Positions 50,343-60,944 of a DNA stretch of 64,000 nucleotides are shown piece by piece; position 1 is the first letter of the stretch, and every line of letters starts with the position of its first letter. A program made the translations under genes and the position numbers. The stretch lies in assembly GCA_005879315.1 (NCBI GenBank), contig VBLC01000035.1, positions 1 through 64,000 of the forward strand, read 5' to 3'. The notes under the pieces were generated by a model, which saw only the letters and a program-made list of their open reading frames with translations, did no database searches and was not told the DNA's origin. The DNA comes from Deltaproteobacteria bacterium. Lineage in GTDB: Bacteria > Myxococcota > Myxococcia > Myxococcales > 40CM-4-68-19.

Positions 50343-51989
50343 CTAGAGGGGGATGTTGCCGTGCTTCCGCTGCGGGACGCCCTGCCGCTTGTTGCGCAGC
50401 ATCGAGAGCGCGCGGCAGAGCTGCGGGCGCGTGTCCTCGGGGAGGATGACCTCGTCGATGTAGCCGAGCTCGGCCGCCTTGTACGGATTGGCGAAGGTGT
50501 TGCGATATTTCTGCGCCAGATCCGCGCGCGCCTTCTCGACCGATGCCTCGGCCTTCGCGTCCGACCCCGTCGCCGCCTTCTCCAGCTCCTTGCGGAAGAC
50601 GATGTTGACCGCGCCCTCGGGACCCATCACCGCGATCTCCGCCGTCGGCCAGGCCAGATTGACGTCGGCCTTGATGTGCTTGGAGCTCATCACGTCGTAG
50701 GCGCCGCCGTAGGCCTTGCGGGTGATGACGGTGAGCTTCGGCACGGTGGCCTCGGCGAAGGCGAAGAGCAGCTTCGCGCCGTGGACGATGATCCCGCCCC
50801 ACTCCTGCGCGGTGCCGGGCAAGAAACCGGGGACGTCGACGAAGGTGACCAGCGGGATGTTGAAGGCGTCGCAGGTGCGGACGAAGCGCGCGGCCTTGCG
50901 GCTGGCGTCGATGTCGAGCACTCCCGCGAGCACGGAGGGCTGGTTGGCGACGATGCCGACGCTCCGCCCGGCGAGACGCGCGAAAGCGCAAACGATGTTC
51001 TTCGCGAAGTGCTCCTGCACTTCGAAGAGGTGCCGATCGTCGACGACGGCGCGGAGGACCTCCTTCATGTCGTAGGGCTTGTTGGGGTTGTCGGGGACGA
51101 GGGTCTTGAGGACCTCGTCGCGGCGGTCGGGAGGATCGTCGCTCGCCAGGAGCGGCGGATCCTCCAGGTTGTTGGAGGGGAGGTAGCTGAGCAGCTCGCG
51201 CAGGACGCGGATGGCGCTGGCTTCGTCTTCCGCCGCGAAGTGGGCCACGCCGCTGCGCGCGTTGTGCGCCTGCGCGCCGCCCAGATCTTCCTTGCTGACC
51301 TCCTCGTGGGTGACGGTGCGGATCACTTCGGGGCCGGTGATGAACATGTAGCTCGACCCTTTGGCCATGACGATGAAGTCGGTCATGGCGGGCGAGTAGA
51401 CGGCGCCGCCCGCGCAGGGGCCGAGGATGGCGGAGAGCTGCGGCACGACTCCGCTCGAGGCGACGTTGCGGTAGAAGATCTCCGCGTATCCCGCCAGCGA
51501 GACCACACCCTCCTGGATGCGCGCGCCGCCGGAGTCGTTGAGGCCCACCACCGGGCAGCCGGTCGAGACGGCGAGGTCCATCACCTTGCAGATTTTCTCC
51601 GCGTAGGCGCCGCTCAACGAGCCGCCGAAGACGGTGAAGTCCTGGGCGAAGAGGAAGACCTGCCGGCCTTCGACGGTGCCGTAGCCGGTGACCACGCCGT
51701 CGCCGAGGATCTTCTTGGACGCCATCCCGAAGTCGTCGCAGCGGTGGACCTTGAACTTGTCCAGCTCGACGAAGCTGCCCGGGTCGAGGAAGAGCTCGAT
51801 GCGCTCGCGCGCGGTGAGCTTGCCCTCCTCGTGCTGCTTGTCGATGCGCTCCCGGCCGCCGCCCAGCTCGGCCTGCGCGTCGAGGGCGGCGAGCTTCTCA
51901 CGCGCGGAGAGACCGGCGAGCCGCTCGTGGCGCTGGGCGGAAGAGATGCCTCCTTGCGCCTCGGGCGGCTGGGCCTTTTCGTCCTTCAT
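50343..51989 (-). CDS. Acyl-CoA (propionyl-CoA) carboxylase carboxyltransferase subunit
   Basis: This 548-residue carboxyltransferase with two crotonase-fold halves transfers CO2 from carboxybiotin to the acyl-CoA. The N half has [26 protein letters not shown] and the oxyanion [16 protein letters not shown]. The C half has [39 protein letters not shown] and [15 protein letters not shown], and the residues match PccB-type enzymes. Its biotin carboxylase and carrier partners lie 5.4 kb away beyond unrelated genes. The start is ATG 51989. Confidence 0.93.
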   Translation of the reverse strand: MKDEKAQPPEAQGGISSAQRHERLAGLSAREKLAALDAQAELGGGRERIDKQHEEGKLTARERIELFLDPGSFVELDKFKVHRCDDFGMASKKILGDGVVTGYGTVEGRQVFLFAQDFTVFGGSLSGAYAEKICKVMDLAVSTGCPVVGLNDSGGARIQEGVVSLAGYAEIFYRNVASSGVVPQLSAILGPCAGGAVYSPAMTDFIVMAKGSSYMFITGPEVIRTVTHEEVSKEDLGGAQAHNARSGVAHFAAEDEASAIRVLRELLSYLPSNNLEDPPLLASDDPPDRRDEVLKTLVPDNPNKPYDMKEVLRAVVDDRHLFEVQEHFAKNIVCAFARLAGRSVGIVANQPSVLAGVLDIDASRKAARFVRTCDAFNIPLVTFVDVPGFLPGTAQEWGGIIVHGAKLLFAFAEATVPKLTVITRKAYGGAYDVMSSKHIKADVNLAWPTAEIAVMGPEGAVNIVFRKELEKAATGSDAKAEASVEKARADLAQKYRNTFANPYKAAELGYIDEVILPEDTRPQLCRALSMLRNKRQGVPQRKHGNIPL

Positions 51990-52030
51990 CCGCGGCGCAA
52001 CGTACTCTGAGCGCGCCGCGGCGGAAAGCC

Positions 52031-53500
52031 TCAGCGCAAGGCGCGCGTCCAGAAGCGCCAGGTGCAGGTGCTGCCCGCGGAAGTCGACGTCTCCATCGAG
52101 GCGGGGAGCTGCTGGATGACGGTGCCGTCCGCGGCGAGGGTCAGCTCGTTGGTGTCGCATGTGCCGGCGGCGATGGCGTAGTCGCGCGATCCGCACGAGG
52201 CTCCCTCCGCGCTCACCACTTCGATCGTCTGCGTGCAGCTGGCGCCCGCTGCCTGGAGCGGCAATGCCGCGTAGGCGCGACCGCCGCGGGCGATCTGCAG
52301 CCGCCGGTCGGGCCGCTGCGCCATCCAGTCGGGCGCCGGTTGCACGGAGGCCGCGCCGCTCGACACCACAACGAGCGCATGCGCGCGGATGTTCCCCGAC
52401 TTGCTCACGGCCGAAGACTCCAGATCCATGCGAAGGACCGCGAGCCCGCCGCCGATCAAGGCCGACGTCTCGAACCAAGTATGCTCGGCGGCGCTGAAGC
52501 CGGTGACGAGGGTGAACTCGCCCGTCAGCGGCGTGCCGTCGCGCTCGAACCATTGCGCGGTGATGTCGCTGCCGCGGCCGGTGATGACCAGCGACCGGCC
52601 CAGCGTGTCGACTCCGGCGCCGAAGACAGGCCCGCTCGCCGCCAGCGCATTCGGTCCCCAGCGGACGCCGGCGGCCTTGTCTCCGCCGGTGAACATCGCC
52701 GCGGAATGCGAGAGCGGCGCAGAGACGCTGGAGGAGAGATCGCCCGCGAGCAGGACGCCGCCGGAGGGATCGCCGGCGACGCCGGAATTGCTCGCCAGCC
52801 AGGTGGTCTCCCCGAGAGCGAATCCGTTGGTGTCCCAGCGGCCGAGATCGATCGCCGGCCCGAAGGGCCAGAAATGCGGAGGCCCGCCCGCCGAGGCGAC
52901 CCCGCTCGGCTGCTGGATCAGTCTTGGCCCTCCCGCTGCGGAGCTGCCTTCGCGCAGGAAGACGTTGCCGCTGCTGACGAATTCGATCGACGTGCCGTGA
53001 GCGCTCGCGGAGTTCACCAACAGAGGGAAGGCGAGCGTGCCGTTCGCATCTCCGACGCCTACGTAGCAGGTGACGCCCTGGTGGGGCGCCGTCACGTACT
53101 GCTGCATCGCGACCCCATCGGGCGCGGCAATTCCCACGCACGGATCGGGCGGCGGCTTCTTTGCCTGGAAATCGGCCCAGACGGTCACGTCCGCTTTCGC
53201 GACCACTTCGCACGCCCCGGGGCCGCTGCAGCCGCCGCCCCAGCCGTTGAATTGCGAATTCGCCGCGGGCGCCGGCGTGAGCGCGACCGTGCTGCCCGCC
53301 GTCACCGCCATGCTGCAGGAGCCCGGACAATCGATGCCCGGTGGCGAGGAAGTGACGTGGCCCGAGCCGTTCCCGGCGAATGCGACGCTGACTGCGACGT
53401 CGGGCGGGGTCCCGATCGAGACGCTGCCGCCGCCCCCAACTCCCCGTCCGCAAGAGAGAAGCAACGCCGACGCAATGCACGCCTTGCCGATTGAGCGCAT
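52031..53500 (-). CDS. Exported lipoprotein with InlB-like beta repeat
   Basis: This 489-residue lipoprotein has the signal [18 protein letters not shown] (Cys at 17). One divergent InlB/'Bacterial repeat' domain is at about 35-115 ([36 protein letters not shown]). A long beta-rich C-terminal region follows with no recognised family. Paired cysteines suggest disulphides in the periplasm or outside the cell. Such surface lipoproteins are common in myxobacteria; the function is unknown. Confidence 0.82.
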   Translation of the reverse strand: MRSIGKACIASALLLSCGRGVGGGGSVSIGTPPDVAVSVAFAGNGSGHVTSSPPGIDCPGSCSMAVTAGSTVALTPAPAANSQFNGWGGGCSGPGACEVVAKADVTVWADFQAKKPPPDPCVGIAAPDGVAMQQYVTAPHQGVTCYVGVGDANGTLAFPLLVNSASAHGTSIEFVSSGNVFLREGSSAAGGPRLIQQPSGVASAGGPPHFWPFGPAIDLGRWDTNGFALGETTWLASNSGVAGDPSGGVLLAGDLSSSVSAPLSHSAAMFTGGDKAAGVRWGPNALAASGPVFGAGVDTLGRSLVITGRGSDITAQWFERDGTPLTGEFTLVTGFSAAEHTWFETSALIGGGLAVLRMDLESSAVSKSGNIRAHALVVVSSGAASVQPAPDWMAQRPDRRLQIARGGRAYAALPLQAAGASCTQTIEVVSAEGASCGSRDYAIAAGTCDTNELTLAADGTVIQQLPASMETSTSAGSTCTWRFWTRALR

Positions 53501-53575
53501 CCCAGCCCCCCCGCCGCCCGTGAGACGAAGGTGGGACCCGTCGGGCGAGGGTGCAACGGACGGGCGGGCGTGCCC

Positions 53576-54013
53576 TCAGCCGAGCGCGCGCTCGTGGTCG
53601 AGCAGCCAGCGCTTGCGCTCGAGGCCCCAGGCGTACCCGCGCAGACCGCCTTTGCCGATCACCCGATGGCAGGGCACGAAGAGCGCCGCGGGGTTTCTGG
53701 CGTTGGCGGTGCCGACGGCTCGAGCAGCGCCGGGCATGTCGAGGAGCTTCGCCAGCTCGCCGTAGGTGAGGGTCTCGCCGGCAGGGATCTCCCGCAGGAG
53801 CGACCAGACGCGAAGCTGGAATTCGCTGCCCGAAAGATCGAGCGGCGCGCTTTGCAGCGCGCCCAGGTCGCCGGAGAAATACGCGCGGACGCGCTCGCCG
53901 GCTTCGCTGCGCGGCGGGCCGCCGGGCGCGTCGCTGAAGCGGAGCGCGCGGATCCTGCCTTCGTGCAATTCAATCTCGGTCGTGCCCAGCGGGGTCGTCA
54001 CAGTGTCGTTCAT
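53576..54013 (-). CDS. ogt: Methylated-DNA-protein-cysteine methyltransferase
   Basis: This 145-residue suicide methyltransferase repairs O6-methylguanine by accepting the methyl group on the Cys of [12 protein letters not shown]. The helix-turn-helix [30 protein letters not shown] places the base-flipping Arg. It is at the small end of the family; the N-terminal RNase-H-like part is short. It lies 12 bases downstream of the Ada-AlkA fusion, so one operon makes an inducible alkylation-repair set. Confidence 0.95.
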   Translation of the reverse strand: MNDTVTTPLGTTEIELHEGRIRALRFSDAPGGPPRSEAGERVRAYFSGDLGALQSAPLDLSGSEFQLRVWSLLREIPAGETLTYGELAKLLDMPGAARAVGTANARNPAALFVPCHRVIGKGGLRGYAWGLERKRWLLDHERALG

Positions 54014-54025
54014 CTTGTGTTCCTT

Positions 54026-55375
54026 TCAGGCAAGCCAGACGGCCGCGGCGGCGTAGGCGCGCCAGGGCCGCCACGATTCGGAGCGCGCCGCGAGCTCTCG
54101 CGGCGCAAGGCCGAGTGCGCGGCAGAGGCCGAGATCGGCGGCGGGGAATGCGTCGGGCTCGCCGAGCGCGCGGAGCGCGATGACCTGCGCCGTCCATTCG
54201 CCCACTCCGGGGATGGTGCGCAGCGCCGCAGGATCGGCCGCCGCGTCGAGGCGCACCTCGCCTTCGACGACGGCTCGGGCGAGAGCAGGGATGGCCCGCG
54301 CGCGCACCCCCGGCATGCCGCGCAGATCCGCCGTCGCCAGGCGCTCGGGAGTGGGGAAGAGCCAGCCCTGGGCGACACGCTCGCCGTATTTTTCGGTGAG
54401 CTGCTCGGCGAGGACTCGTGCGCGCGAGACGGAGATCTGCTGGCCGAGGATCGCCCGCACCGCCATCTCAAAGGGGTCCCACGCGCCGGGGACGCGCAGG
54501 CCAGCGCGGAGGAAGGGCCGGAGGATCTTCTCGCGGCCCAGGTGCGCGGCGATCGCCTCCGGATCGGCGCGCAGATCGAAGACGCGCTGAACGCCGGTGG
54601 CGATGCGCAGCGCTTTGGGGGCGAGCGCGGCCGGCAGCGAGACTTCGAGATGCGCCTCGCCGCCGCGGCGGACCTCGAGGACCCCTTCGCGCACCGTCCG
54701 CCGCCAGACGCCGCCGCTGACCTCTTCGATGCCGGGCAGCGCGCGAGGAGCGAAGAAGGCGAGGAGCGCTTCGAAGTCGAGCGGCGGATGGAAGGGCAGC
54801 CGCAGCAGGATCGCCGTCTGTCCCTCGCGCACGTGGACCTGCCGGCGCAGTTGCGTCGGAGTGCGGCCAAATCCGCCGCGCACGGCTTCGTTGAACCGCC
54901 GCAGCGAGGCGAATCCCGCCGCCTGCGCCACGTCGATCATCGGCAGTTGCGACGACTCCAGCAGCTGCCGCGCCAGGTGCAGCCGCCGCGTCCGCAGCAC
55001 CGCGGCCGGCGGCACCCCCAGGTGCTGCGCGAAGAGCCGCCGCAGGTGCCGGTCGGAAACGCCCAGCTTCCCGGCCAGCCCGCTCGCCTCGCCCGACTCC
55101 TCCATCAGACGGAGCGCGCGCGAGAGCGTCGCTGCCGTGCCCGCCTGGGCGAAAGACCCGGCCGAGGCATCCGGCCGGCAGCGCATGCAGGCGCGGAACC
55201 CGGCCGCCTCGGCCGCCGCCGCCGAGGGGAAGAACATGGTGTTCTCCCTCTTCGGCAGCCGCGCCGGGCAGCCCGGCCGGCAGTAGATGCGCGTCGTGCG
55301 CACGGCCAGGTAGAAGCGGCCGGTGAAGCGCCCGTCGCGGCCTTCCACTGCCCGGTAGCAAGCCTCGGCGTCCAT
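54026..55375 (-). CDS. Ada-AlkA fusion: methyl-responsive activator and 3-methyladenine glycosylase
   Basis: This 449-residue fusion has three parts. The Ada N-domain (1-70) carries the zinc cysteines Cys32, Cys36, Cys63 and Cys66 (YCRPGC, CMRC), of which the first is the phosphotriester methyl acceptor. An AraC-type DNA-binding domain is at about 80-180 (LAGKLGVSDRHLRRLFAQHLGV, AAGFASLRRFNEAVRGGFG). AlkA occupies about 190-449, with its HhH-GPD core at LGQQISVSRA, PGVGEWTAQVIALRAL and the Asp in FPAADLGL. E. coli carries these as ada and alkA separately; fused forms occur in many bacteria. The start is ATG 55375. Confidence 0.93.
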   Translation of the reverse strand: MDAEACYRAVEGRDGRFTGRFYLAVRTTRIYCRPGCPARLPKRENTMFFPSAAAAEAAGFRACMRCRPDASAGSFAQAGTAATLSRALRLMEESGEASGLAGKLGVSDRHLRRLFAQHLGVPPAAVLRTRRLHLARQLLESSQLPMIDVAQAAGFASLRRFNEAVRGGFGRTPTQLRRQVHVREGQTAILLRLPFHPPLDFEALLAFFAPRALPGIEEVSGGVWRRTVREGVLEVRRGGEAHLEVSLPAALAPKALRIATGVQRVFDLRADPEAIAAHLGREKILRPFLRAGLRVPGAWDPFEMAVRAILGQQISVSRARVLAEQLTEKYGERVAQGWLFPTPERLATADLRGMPGVRARAIPALARAVVEGEVRLDAAADPAALRTIPGVGEWTAQVIALRALGEPDAFPAADLGLCRALGLAPRELAARSESWRPWRAYAAAAVWLA

Positions 55376-55533
55376 GGGGGTGGAAATAACACGCCGCGCG
55401 CGCACCGCGCTCGCCACGGGCGGACATCGATTTTCTCCGCGGAGGAAGGCCATTTCCCAACCGAGGCCGAACTTCGAGGCGTGCATCGCTGGCACGCCCC
55501 CTGCTCCTCGCTCAGCTGTCAGGGGGGACAGGC

Positions 55534-57078
55534 ATGCGCTCGTACTGGCGGTCGGCGGAGGCGTTGCTGATTGCGGCATTCGTTGCGGCGGGCTGTGGCA
55601 AGGGCCACGCGACGGGCATCGTCGAGCCTCCGCTGGACGGCGGCAACGGCGGCGGGAGCAGCGGCGGGGGCGGAGGCGGCACTGACGGAGGCGGAGGCGG
55701 CACTGACGGAGGCGGCGGCAACGGCGGCGGCACCGACGGCGGCGGCAGTACTGACGGCGGCGTCGCCATCACCATCCCCAACGCTGACGGCTGGACATTC
55801 TACGCTGCCAACCAGGGCCTGACCTCGAGCCACGTCATGGGCGCGACCGCCGACGAGGGCGGCAACCTCTGGGTGGCGGGCGGTACCGACGGGGTCTTCG
55901 TGCTCCGCAGCGGGAGCTCGAGCTTCCAGAAATTCGGGCTCGCCGACGGGCTCCACCCCTACGGCTACATGCCCGACGGCAGCCCCGCGGACAAGAATCC
56001 CTACCTGGAAGCGCTCTCCATCTCCGGCGGGCCCGCCGGCAGCGCGTTCGTCGGCTACATGGGCAAGACCGTCCAAGGCGAGGCGGGCTGCGAGGACAAC
56101 TGGGATAGCTCCAATCCCGATCCCGCCGTCTACAAGTCGGGGGACGCCGACAGACTGACGCTCTCGGGCAACGGCATCTCCGTCGTCCACTACGACATCT
56201 TCTCCGGCCCCAACGTGGTGCCGAACGAGATGCGCGGCCGCGAGAAGCTCTGCAACATCGTCCGCATCGTCTACCAGCACGGCACCAACTACGTCTGGTT
56301 CGGCGGCAACCACGGCTTCGCTCTGGGCCAGGCGAACTTCCCCGGCAACCCGACCTGCAACGGCGAATATCCCGGCAAGCAGTCGAGCATCAATTGCGCC
56401 GGCGTCTTCGAGCACACGCATCCGGCCATCAACGGATACGCCACCGACGACCCCAACGACCACCGCGTCTGGTACTTGACCGAGGACTACTACGGCATCG
56501 CCGTCGATCCGCTCACCCAGGACATCTGGTTCGGCGGACAGATCCGCACCACGCGGTTCAAGTTCTCCAGCTCGACGGGCTCCGATCCGCTGAGCCGGTA
56601 CTACGACGCCGAGCTCCACACCGAAGACTCGCCTTACGCCTCGAACCGCATCGACGTCTGGCCCGACCCGGTGGGGGAGCCGAACATTCCTCGGCCCTCG
56701 CAGCGCGTGGACGACGCCGTCGCGGGAATCGCCGCCATGCCTGACGGGTCGGCGTGGATCGGCTCGTTCGCGCACGGCCTGCGGCGCATCGACGGCTACG
56801 GCACGCTGCTCGACGATGCGACCGCCAAGCTGCTCGCCAAGAACATCGGCGCGCTCGCGCGAGACCCGAAGGACGACAGCGTCTGGATCGGGTACCGCTG
56901 GGGCGGCGGCGTGAGCCGGCTGAAGAAGGACGGATCGATCCAGCACTTCTCCTGGACCGCTTTCGGCGACCTCGCCAACAGCCCGGTCCGGGACATCCAG
57001 ACCGAGGGCAGCGGCGACTCGCGCAAGGTGATCGTCTCCTTCGAGATCGGCGTGGTGGGCGTGTTCAGCGGGAACTGA
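55534..57078 (+). CDS. Lipoprotein with Gly-rich linker and beta-propeller-like repeats
   Basis: This 514-residue lipoprotein has the lipobox VAAGC (Cys about 21). A linker of about 45 residues that is nearly all Gly/Ser/Thr/Asp follows, then a beta-rich domain with recurring W-[IV/L]-[GA]-G elements (NLWVAGGTDGVFVLR, YVWFGGNHGFALG, DIWFGGQIRTTRF, SAWIGSFAHGLRRI, SVWIGYRWGGGVSRL) that resemble two-component-regulator propeller blades. It probably sits on the cell surface; the ligand is unknown. The 3' end overlaps the convergent gene by 14 bases. Confidence 0.85.
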   Translation: MRSYWRSAEALLIAAFVAAGCGKGHATGIVEPPLDGGNGGGSSGGGGGGTDGGGGGTDGGGGNGGGTDGGGSTDGGVAITIPNADGWTFYAANQGLTSSHVMGATADEGGNLWVAGGTDGVFVLRSGSSSFQKFGLADGLHPYGYMPDGSPADKNPYLEALSISGGPAGSAFVGYMGKTVQGEAGCEDNWDSSNPDPAVYKSGDADRLTLSGNGISVVHYDIFSGPNVVPNEMRGREKLCNIVRIVYQHGTNYVWFGGNHGFALGQANFPGNPTCNGEYPGKQSSINCAGVFEHTHPAINGYATDDPNDHRVWYLTEDYYGIAVDPLTQDIWFGGQIRTTRFKFSSSTGSDPLSRYYDAELHTEDSPYASNRIDVWPDPVGEPNIPRPSQRVDDAVAGIAAMPDGSAWIGSFAHGLRRIDGYGTLLDDATAKLLAKNIGALARDPKDDSVWIGYRWGGGVSRLKKDGSIQHFSWTAFGDLANSPVRDIQTEGSGDSRKVIVSFEIGVVGVFSGN

Positions 57079-58066
57079 TCGGCAGGCGCAGCTCCACCTC
57101 CGCGGCATCTCCCGCTGGCTTGCCGCTGATGGTGAGCGGTCCGGCGTGGCGCAGGAGCGAGCCGTACAAGAGGTACGCCGCGTAGACGCCTGCCGCGCCC
57201 GAGCCGCGGATGGCGTCGAGGGGAGTGAGCTCCGCCAGCGCCGCCGCCACGCTCGCCAGATCGAGTTGCCCGGCGAGAGCGGGACCTTGCCCGGCCGGCG
57301 CGTCGTAGGAGATCGACCAGAGCACGGCGAGCGGCAGCGAGGGCTGGTCGGAGAGCTGCTCCAGATCGAAACTGTCGATGCGCGCCGTGAAGCGCGAGGT
57401 GTTTTCCGCGGGCGGCGGCCGACCCGCCTGGCGAAGGGCGAAGGCCAGCACCTCGCGCCCCGCTGGGCCGATGCCCGCGCGCAGGCAGCCAGGCGGCGCG
57501 CCCTCACAAGACGCGGGCGCCGCGCCGGCGAGCAGCGCGGCCTGGCTCGCCGGCACGACCAGGCCGCGGGCGATCAATCCTGCAGCCGAAGCCTCGAGAG
57601 CGAACGTCGCGCTCTGCAAGGGCGGCATCAGCTGCATCCAGAGCGAAGCCGGGCCGCGCAGCAGCGCATAGGCCGCCTTGCCGCGCGACATCTCGGCGAG
57701 CAGCGCCTTTGCCTTGCGACCGGAGGCGAGCAAGAGCCGCCGGCCGGCGATCGCTGCCGCGCGGTTGGTGGCTTCGAGCCGCCAGGCCGTCATCGCGCGG
57801 CGGGCGCGTCTCGCGTCGCTGACCGGCGCGATCAGTCCCACGGCGCCGGCGCCGAAGACGAGCGTCCGCGCTCCTTTGCGAGCGAGTCCCCATTCGCGCT
57901 GCTCGGCGAGAAGATTGACGCCCACTCTCTCGCGCAACGTCTCGCCGATCGCTGCAGGAGAGAACGAGGGCGAATACCTTCCCGCGCTCTCGAAGAGCGC
58001 GCGCAGCCCGCGCGCGTCCTCCACCACCAAAGCCCCCCAGGCAGCGGCGGCGATCAGCGCGATCAA
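57065..58066 (-). CDS. Exported or membrane-anchored protein of unknown function
   Basis: This 333-residue protein has an N-terminal hydrophobic segment (MIALIAAAAWGALVV) that could be a signal or anchor. It then has a mixed alpha/beta Ala-rich body (TLVFGAGAVGLIAPVSDARRARRAM, AALLAGAAPASCEGAPPGC, RFTARIDSFDLEQLS). The start is TTG 58066, overlapping the TGA of the upstream membrane gene by four bases (TTGA); no other start keeps the hydrophobic N-terminus. No family recognised. It lies at the end of a run RDD - small membrane protein - this gene. Confidence 0.68.
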   Translation of the reverse strand: MIALIAAAAWGALVVEDARGLRALFESAGRYSPSFSPAAIGETLRERVGVNLLAEQREWGLARKGARTLVFGAGAVGLIAPVSDARRARRAMTAWRLEATNRAAAIAGRRLLLASGRKAKALLAEMSRGKAAYALLRGPASLWMQLMPPLQSATFALEASAAGLIARGLVVPASQAALLAGAAPASCEGAPPGCLRAGIGPAGREVLAFALRQAGRPPPAENTSRFTARIDSFDLEQLSDQPSLPLAVLWSISYDAPAGQGPALAGQLDLASVAAALAELTPLDAIRGSGAAGVYAAYLLYGSLLRHAGPLTISGKPAGDAAEVELRLPISSR

Positions 58067-58395
58067 TGCTGAGGGAGTTGCGTTCCGCGCGCGGTGGCGG
58101 CGAGCGCCAGCGACTCCGACTTCTCGCGCGCGCGGCGCGCCATCGCGCGGCGCATGTAGCCGTAGCCGAGGACCAGCGCGGCGAAGAGGGGGCTGAGCGC
58201 CGCGCCCACCGTCCATCCCGAGTGCGCGGCGAGAAAGCCCCACACCGCCGCAGCGGAGGAAGTGAAGACGTCGCCGTACCAGACCAGCGCCCAGATCGAA
58301 GCGCAGAGGGCAAAGGCGAACGCATTCGCGAGGAGGAAGAAGGCGACTCCGCGGCGGCTCGGGATGGGGAGGACGTACTGCTTCTCTTCACGCAT
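58063..58395 (-). CDS. Small two-pass membrane protein
   Basis: This 110-residue protein has two hydrophobic helices (GVAFFLLANAFAFALCASIW and TVGAALSPLFAALVLGYGYM) and a basic, probably cytosolic, C-terminal tail (RRAMARRAREK). It overlaps the RDD gene by eight bases upstream and the next gene by four bases. No family recognised. Confidence 0.75.
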   Translation of the reverse strand: MREEKQYVLPIPSRRGVAFFLLANAFAFALCASIWALVWYGDVFTSSAAAVWGFLAAHSGWTVGAALSPLFAALVLGYGYMRRAMARRAREKSESLALAATARGTQLPQH

Positions 58396-58951
58396 CGGGC
58401 GGCGAGACTATCACGACACAGCGACAGAGCTTGTCGTGCAGCGTCTGCCCGCGGGCGTCGAAGAGCGCCAGGATGAAGCCGAAGAAGCAGAGCGCAGCGG
58501 AGAGCTGCGAGAGCACAGCGCGCACCAGCGCCTGTGAGACGGAGGGCGCATCGCCCTGCAGCGTCTGGAGCCGCTGGCCGGCGAGGGCCATCCCCGGCGT
58601 GCGCGCGCCGAGAGCGGCGAAGAGCCAGGAATAGGCGACCGCGAGGGCGGAGGCCAGCGCCAGCCAGCAGGGAAGCTGCGCCCGGACGGCCTCGAGAAGA
58701 TAGGCGGTCGGCACGACCTGCATCGCCAGAACCAGGTGCGCGCCGGCGAAGGCGCCGACGAGCGCGCCATCGACGGTCCAGGCAAAGAGCCGCGACCAGC
58801 CGCTCGCCCACTGCGCCGCGCTCCTGCGCGGCCGCGGCTCCGGCTCGGTGATCTCCTCGTCGTCGAAAGAGATGTCCAATGCCGGCGCCGGCGCATCCGG
58901 CTCGAGCTCGATCGCCACCGGAAGCGGAGGACCCGAATCGCGCTGCGGCAT
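58388..58951 (-). CDS. RDD family membrane protein
   Basis: This 187-residue protein has an acidic N-terminal region (about 1-45, with [14 protein letters not shown]), then the RDD domain. [25 protein letters not shown] contains the Arg-Asp pattern of the family (R..AW.VD), and [26 protein letters not shown] is the characteristic second-helix segment, followed by a final TM and [13 protein letters not shown] proteins are implicated in ion or compatible-solute transport in some bacteria; no specific substrate can be assigned. Confidence 0.88.
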   Translation of the reverse strand: MPQRDSGPPLPVAIELEPDAPAPALDISFDDEEITEPEPRPRRSAAQWASGWSRLFAWTVDGALVGAFAGAHLVLAMQVVPTAYLLEAVRAQLPCWLALASALAVAYSWLFAALGARTPGMALAGQRLQTLQGDAPSVSQALVRAVLSQLSAALCFFGFILALFDARGQTLHDKLCRCVVIVSPPDA

Positions 58952-59049
58952 CCGGGCGAAGTTACGGCCCTCGCGTTCGCGGTCAAGGAAAGTGCCGTCG
59001 CCTTGTCGGCCGCGGCGCGGGGCGCTACACCCGCCCCTGGAGGATCGCC

Positions 59050-60444
59050 ATGGCCACGCGCGTGGAGAAGGACACTTTCGGCCCCATCGAAGTTCCGGCC
59101 GACAAGCTGTGGGGGGCGCAGACGCAGCGTTCGCTGCTGAACTTCAAGATCGGCAACGAGAAGATGCCGCCGGCGCTGATCAAGGCGCTGGCGCAGGTGA
59201 AGCGCGCCTCCGCTCAGGTCAACCTCGACCTGCGGCTGCTCGACCCCAAGAAAGCCCAGGCCATCATCGAGGCGGCCGACGAGGTCGTCCAGGGCAAGCA
59301 CGAGAGCGAATTCCCTCTCGCCGTCTGGCAGACCGGCTCGGGGACGCAGACCAACATGAACATGAACGAAGTGCTCGCCAACCGCGCGAGCGAGCTCCTC
59401 GGCGGCAAGCGCGGCGAGGAGCGCCTCGTCCATCCCAACGACGAGGTCAACAAGAGCCAGTCCTCGAACGACGTCTACCCGACCGCCATGCACGTCGCGG
59501 CGGTGCCCGCGATCGTCGATCAGCTCATCCCGGCGGTCCGCCGGCTGCGCGATACGCTGGCGCGCAAGAGCGAGGAGTACAAGGGCATCGTCAAGATCGG
59601 CCGCACCCATCTGCAAGACGCGACGCCGATCACGCTCGGTCAGGAGATGAGCGGCTGGGTGGCGCAGCTCGACCATGGCCTGCGCCACGTCGAGAGCGGC
59701 CTGCCACACCTGCGCGAGCTGGCGCTGGGCGGGACGGCGGTGGGCACCGGGCTCAATGCGCATACCGAATTTGCTGACCGGGCCGCGAAGGAGATTTCCC
59801 GGCTGACCGGCCATCCCTTCACTTCGGCGCCGAACAAGTTCGAGGCACTCGCGGCGCACGATGCGCTCGTCTTCGCCCACGGCGCGCTCAAGACGCTGGC
59901 CGCTTCCCTGATGAAGATCGCCAACGACGTGCGCTGGCTCGCCTCCGGCCCGCGCTGCGGCATCGGCGAGATCAGGATTCCCGAGAACGAGCCGGGCAGC
60001 TCGATCATGCCGGGCAAGATCAATCCTACCCAGAGCGAAGCGATGACGATGCTCTGCTGCCAGGTGATGGGCAACGACGTGGCGATCAACTTCGGCGGCG
60101 CTTCGGGCAACTTCGAGCTGAACGTCTTCAAGCCGCTCATCATCTACGGCTTCCTGCAGAGCGCGCGGCTGCTCGCCGACGGCTGCCGGAGCTTCAACGA
60201 CAACTGCGCGGTGGGCATCGAGCCGGACCGGGCTCGCATCGACAAGCTCTTGCGCGAGTCGTTGATGCTGGTGACGGCCTTGAACCCGCACATCGGCTAC
60301 GACAAGGCGGCGAAGATCGCCAAGACGGCGCACCAGGAGGGGACGACCTTGAAAGAGGCGGCCCTCAAGCTCGGCTTCCTCACCGCCGAGCAGTTCGACC
60401 AGTGGGTACGCCCGGAGGAGATGGTGGGGTCGAAGGCAAAATAG
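59050..60444 (+). CDS. fumC: Class II fumarate hydratase
   Basis: FumC hydrates fumarate to malate in the TCA cycle. The 464-residue protein has the family signature [13 protein letters not shown] (catalytic-Ser loop), [31 protein letters not shown] (His of the active site) and [16 protein letters not shown]. Length matches E. coli FumC (467). The start is ATG 59050 with GGAGGA upstream. It also closes the loop from the propionyl-CoA/succinyl-CoA route encoded nearby, though there is no sign of shared regulation. Confidence 0.97.
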   Translation: MATRVEKDTFGPIEVPADKLWGAQTQRSLLNFKIGNEKMPPALIKALAQVKRASAQVNLDLRLLDPKKAQAIIEAADEVVQGKHESEFPLAVWQTGSGTQTNMNMNEVLANRASELLGGKRGEERLVHPNDEVNKSQSSNDVYPTAMHVAAVPAIVDQLIPAVRRLRDTLARKSEEYKGIVKIGRTHLQDATPITLGQEMSGWVAQLDHGLRHVESGLPHLRELALGGTAVGTGLNAHTEFADRAAKEISRLTGHPFTSAPNKFEALAAHDALVFAHGALKTLAASLMKIANDVRWLASGPRCGIGEIRIPENEPGSSIMPGKINPTQSEAMTMLCCQVMGNDVAINFGGASGNFELNVFKPLIIYGFLQSARLLADGCRSFNDNCAVGIEPDRARIDKLLRESLMLVTALNPHIGYDKAAKIAKTAHQEGTTLKEAALKLGFLTAEQFDQWVRPEEMVGSKAK

Positions 60445-60463
60445 CCTCCGGCCCCCGAGCGAG

Positions 60464-60901
60464 TCACTTCTTCGTCTTGACCGGCTTGAAGTCGAACTTG
60501 CCTCTGCTCTCCTCGTAGATCACGCAGTCGGCGCCCGCGCGGCAGCCGCTCACGTGCTTCCAGCCGCCCGGAGTTTCATCGTACGAGCCGGCGCCCAGGT
60601 CCTTGGCCGAGGCTGCGTCCGCACCCACGTAGAAGGTGCCGGCCACGATCACGATGTGCAAGGTATTGGTATGGGTGTGCAGCGGGTTGTCGGTGCCGCC
60701 CGCGAACTTGATGAAGCGCCCGTGAGCGCCCTTGTTGGGGTTGCCCCAGAGCGTGGCGGATTGGACGCCCTTCCTGTTGGGCACGTCGGTCCATTTGATA
60801 TCGGCCGGCGTCACGGTCTTCGGGGTCTTCTTCTTCGCCCCGGCCGCGGAGGCGGCGAAGGCGAAACAGATCACTGCGAGCGCAAGAGCGATCTTCTTCA
60901 T
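60464..60901 (-). CDS. Exported cupin-like protein
   Basis: This 145-residue protein has a Sec signal (MKKIALALAVICFAFAASA). The mature part is a single cupin: ATLWGNPNKGAHGRFIKFAGG, NPLHTHTNTLHIVIVAGTFYVG (metal-binding HxH in motif 1) and motif 2 GGWKHVSGC. This resembles secreted DUF4437/quercetinase-like cupins often annotated cupin domain-containing. The substrate is unknown. The start is ATG 60901. Confidence 0.83.
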   Translation of the reverse strand: MKKIALALAVICFAFAASAAGAKKKTPKTVTPADIKWTDVPNRKGVQSATLWGNPNKGAHGRFIKFAGGTDNPLHTHTNTLHIVIVAGTFYVGADAASAKDLGAGSYDETPGGWKHVSGCRAGADCVIYEESRGKFDFKPVKTKK

Positions 60902-60944
60902 GGTACCCCCTTGGTCGAAAAGCCGGCCGCACACTACCAAAGCA

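Noticed and set aside
55376-55533. Possible small RNA or gene in the gap between ada-alkA and the Gly-rich lipoprotein
   Set aside because: Only a short CTCCGCGGAG palindrome and no convincing frame, promoter pair or tRNA-like fold was seen.
55620-55760. Gly-rich repeat as a CRISPR or minisatellite
   Set aside because: It is in frame inside a lipoprotein gene and encodes a flexible linker after the lipobox; there is no spacer structure.
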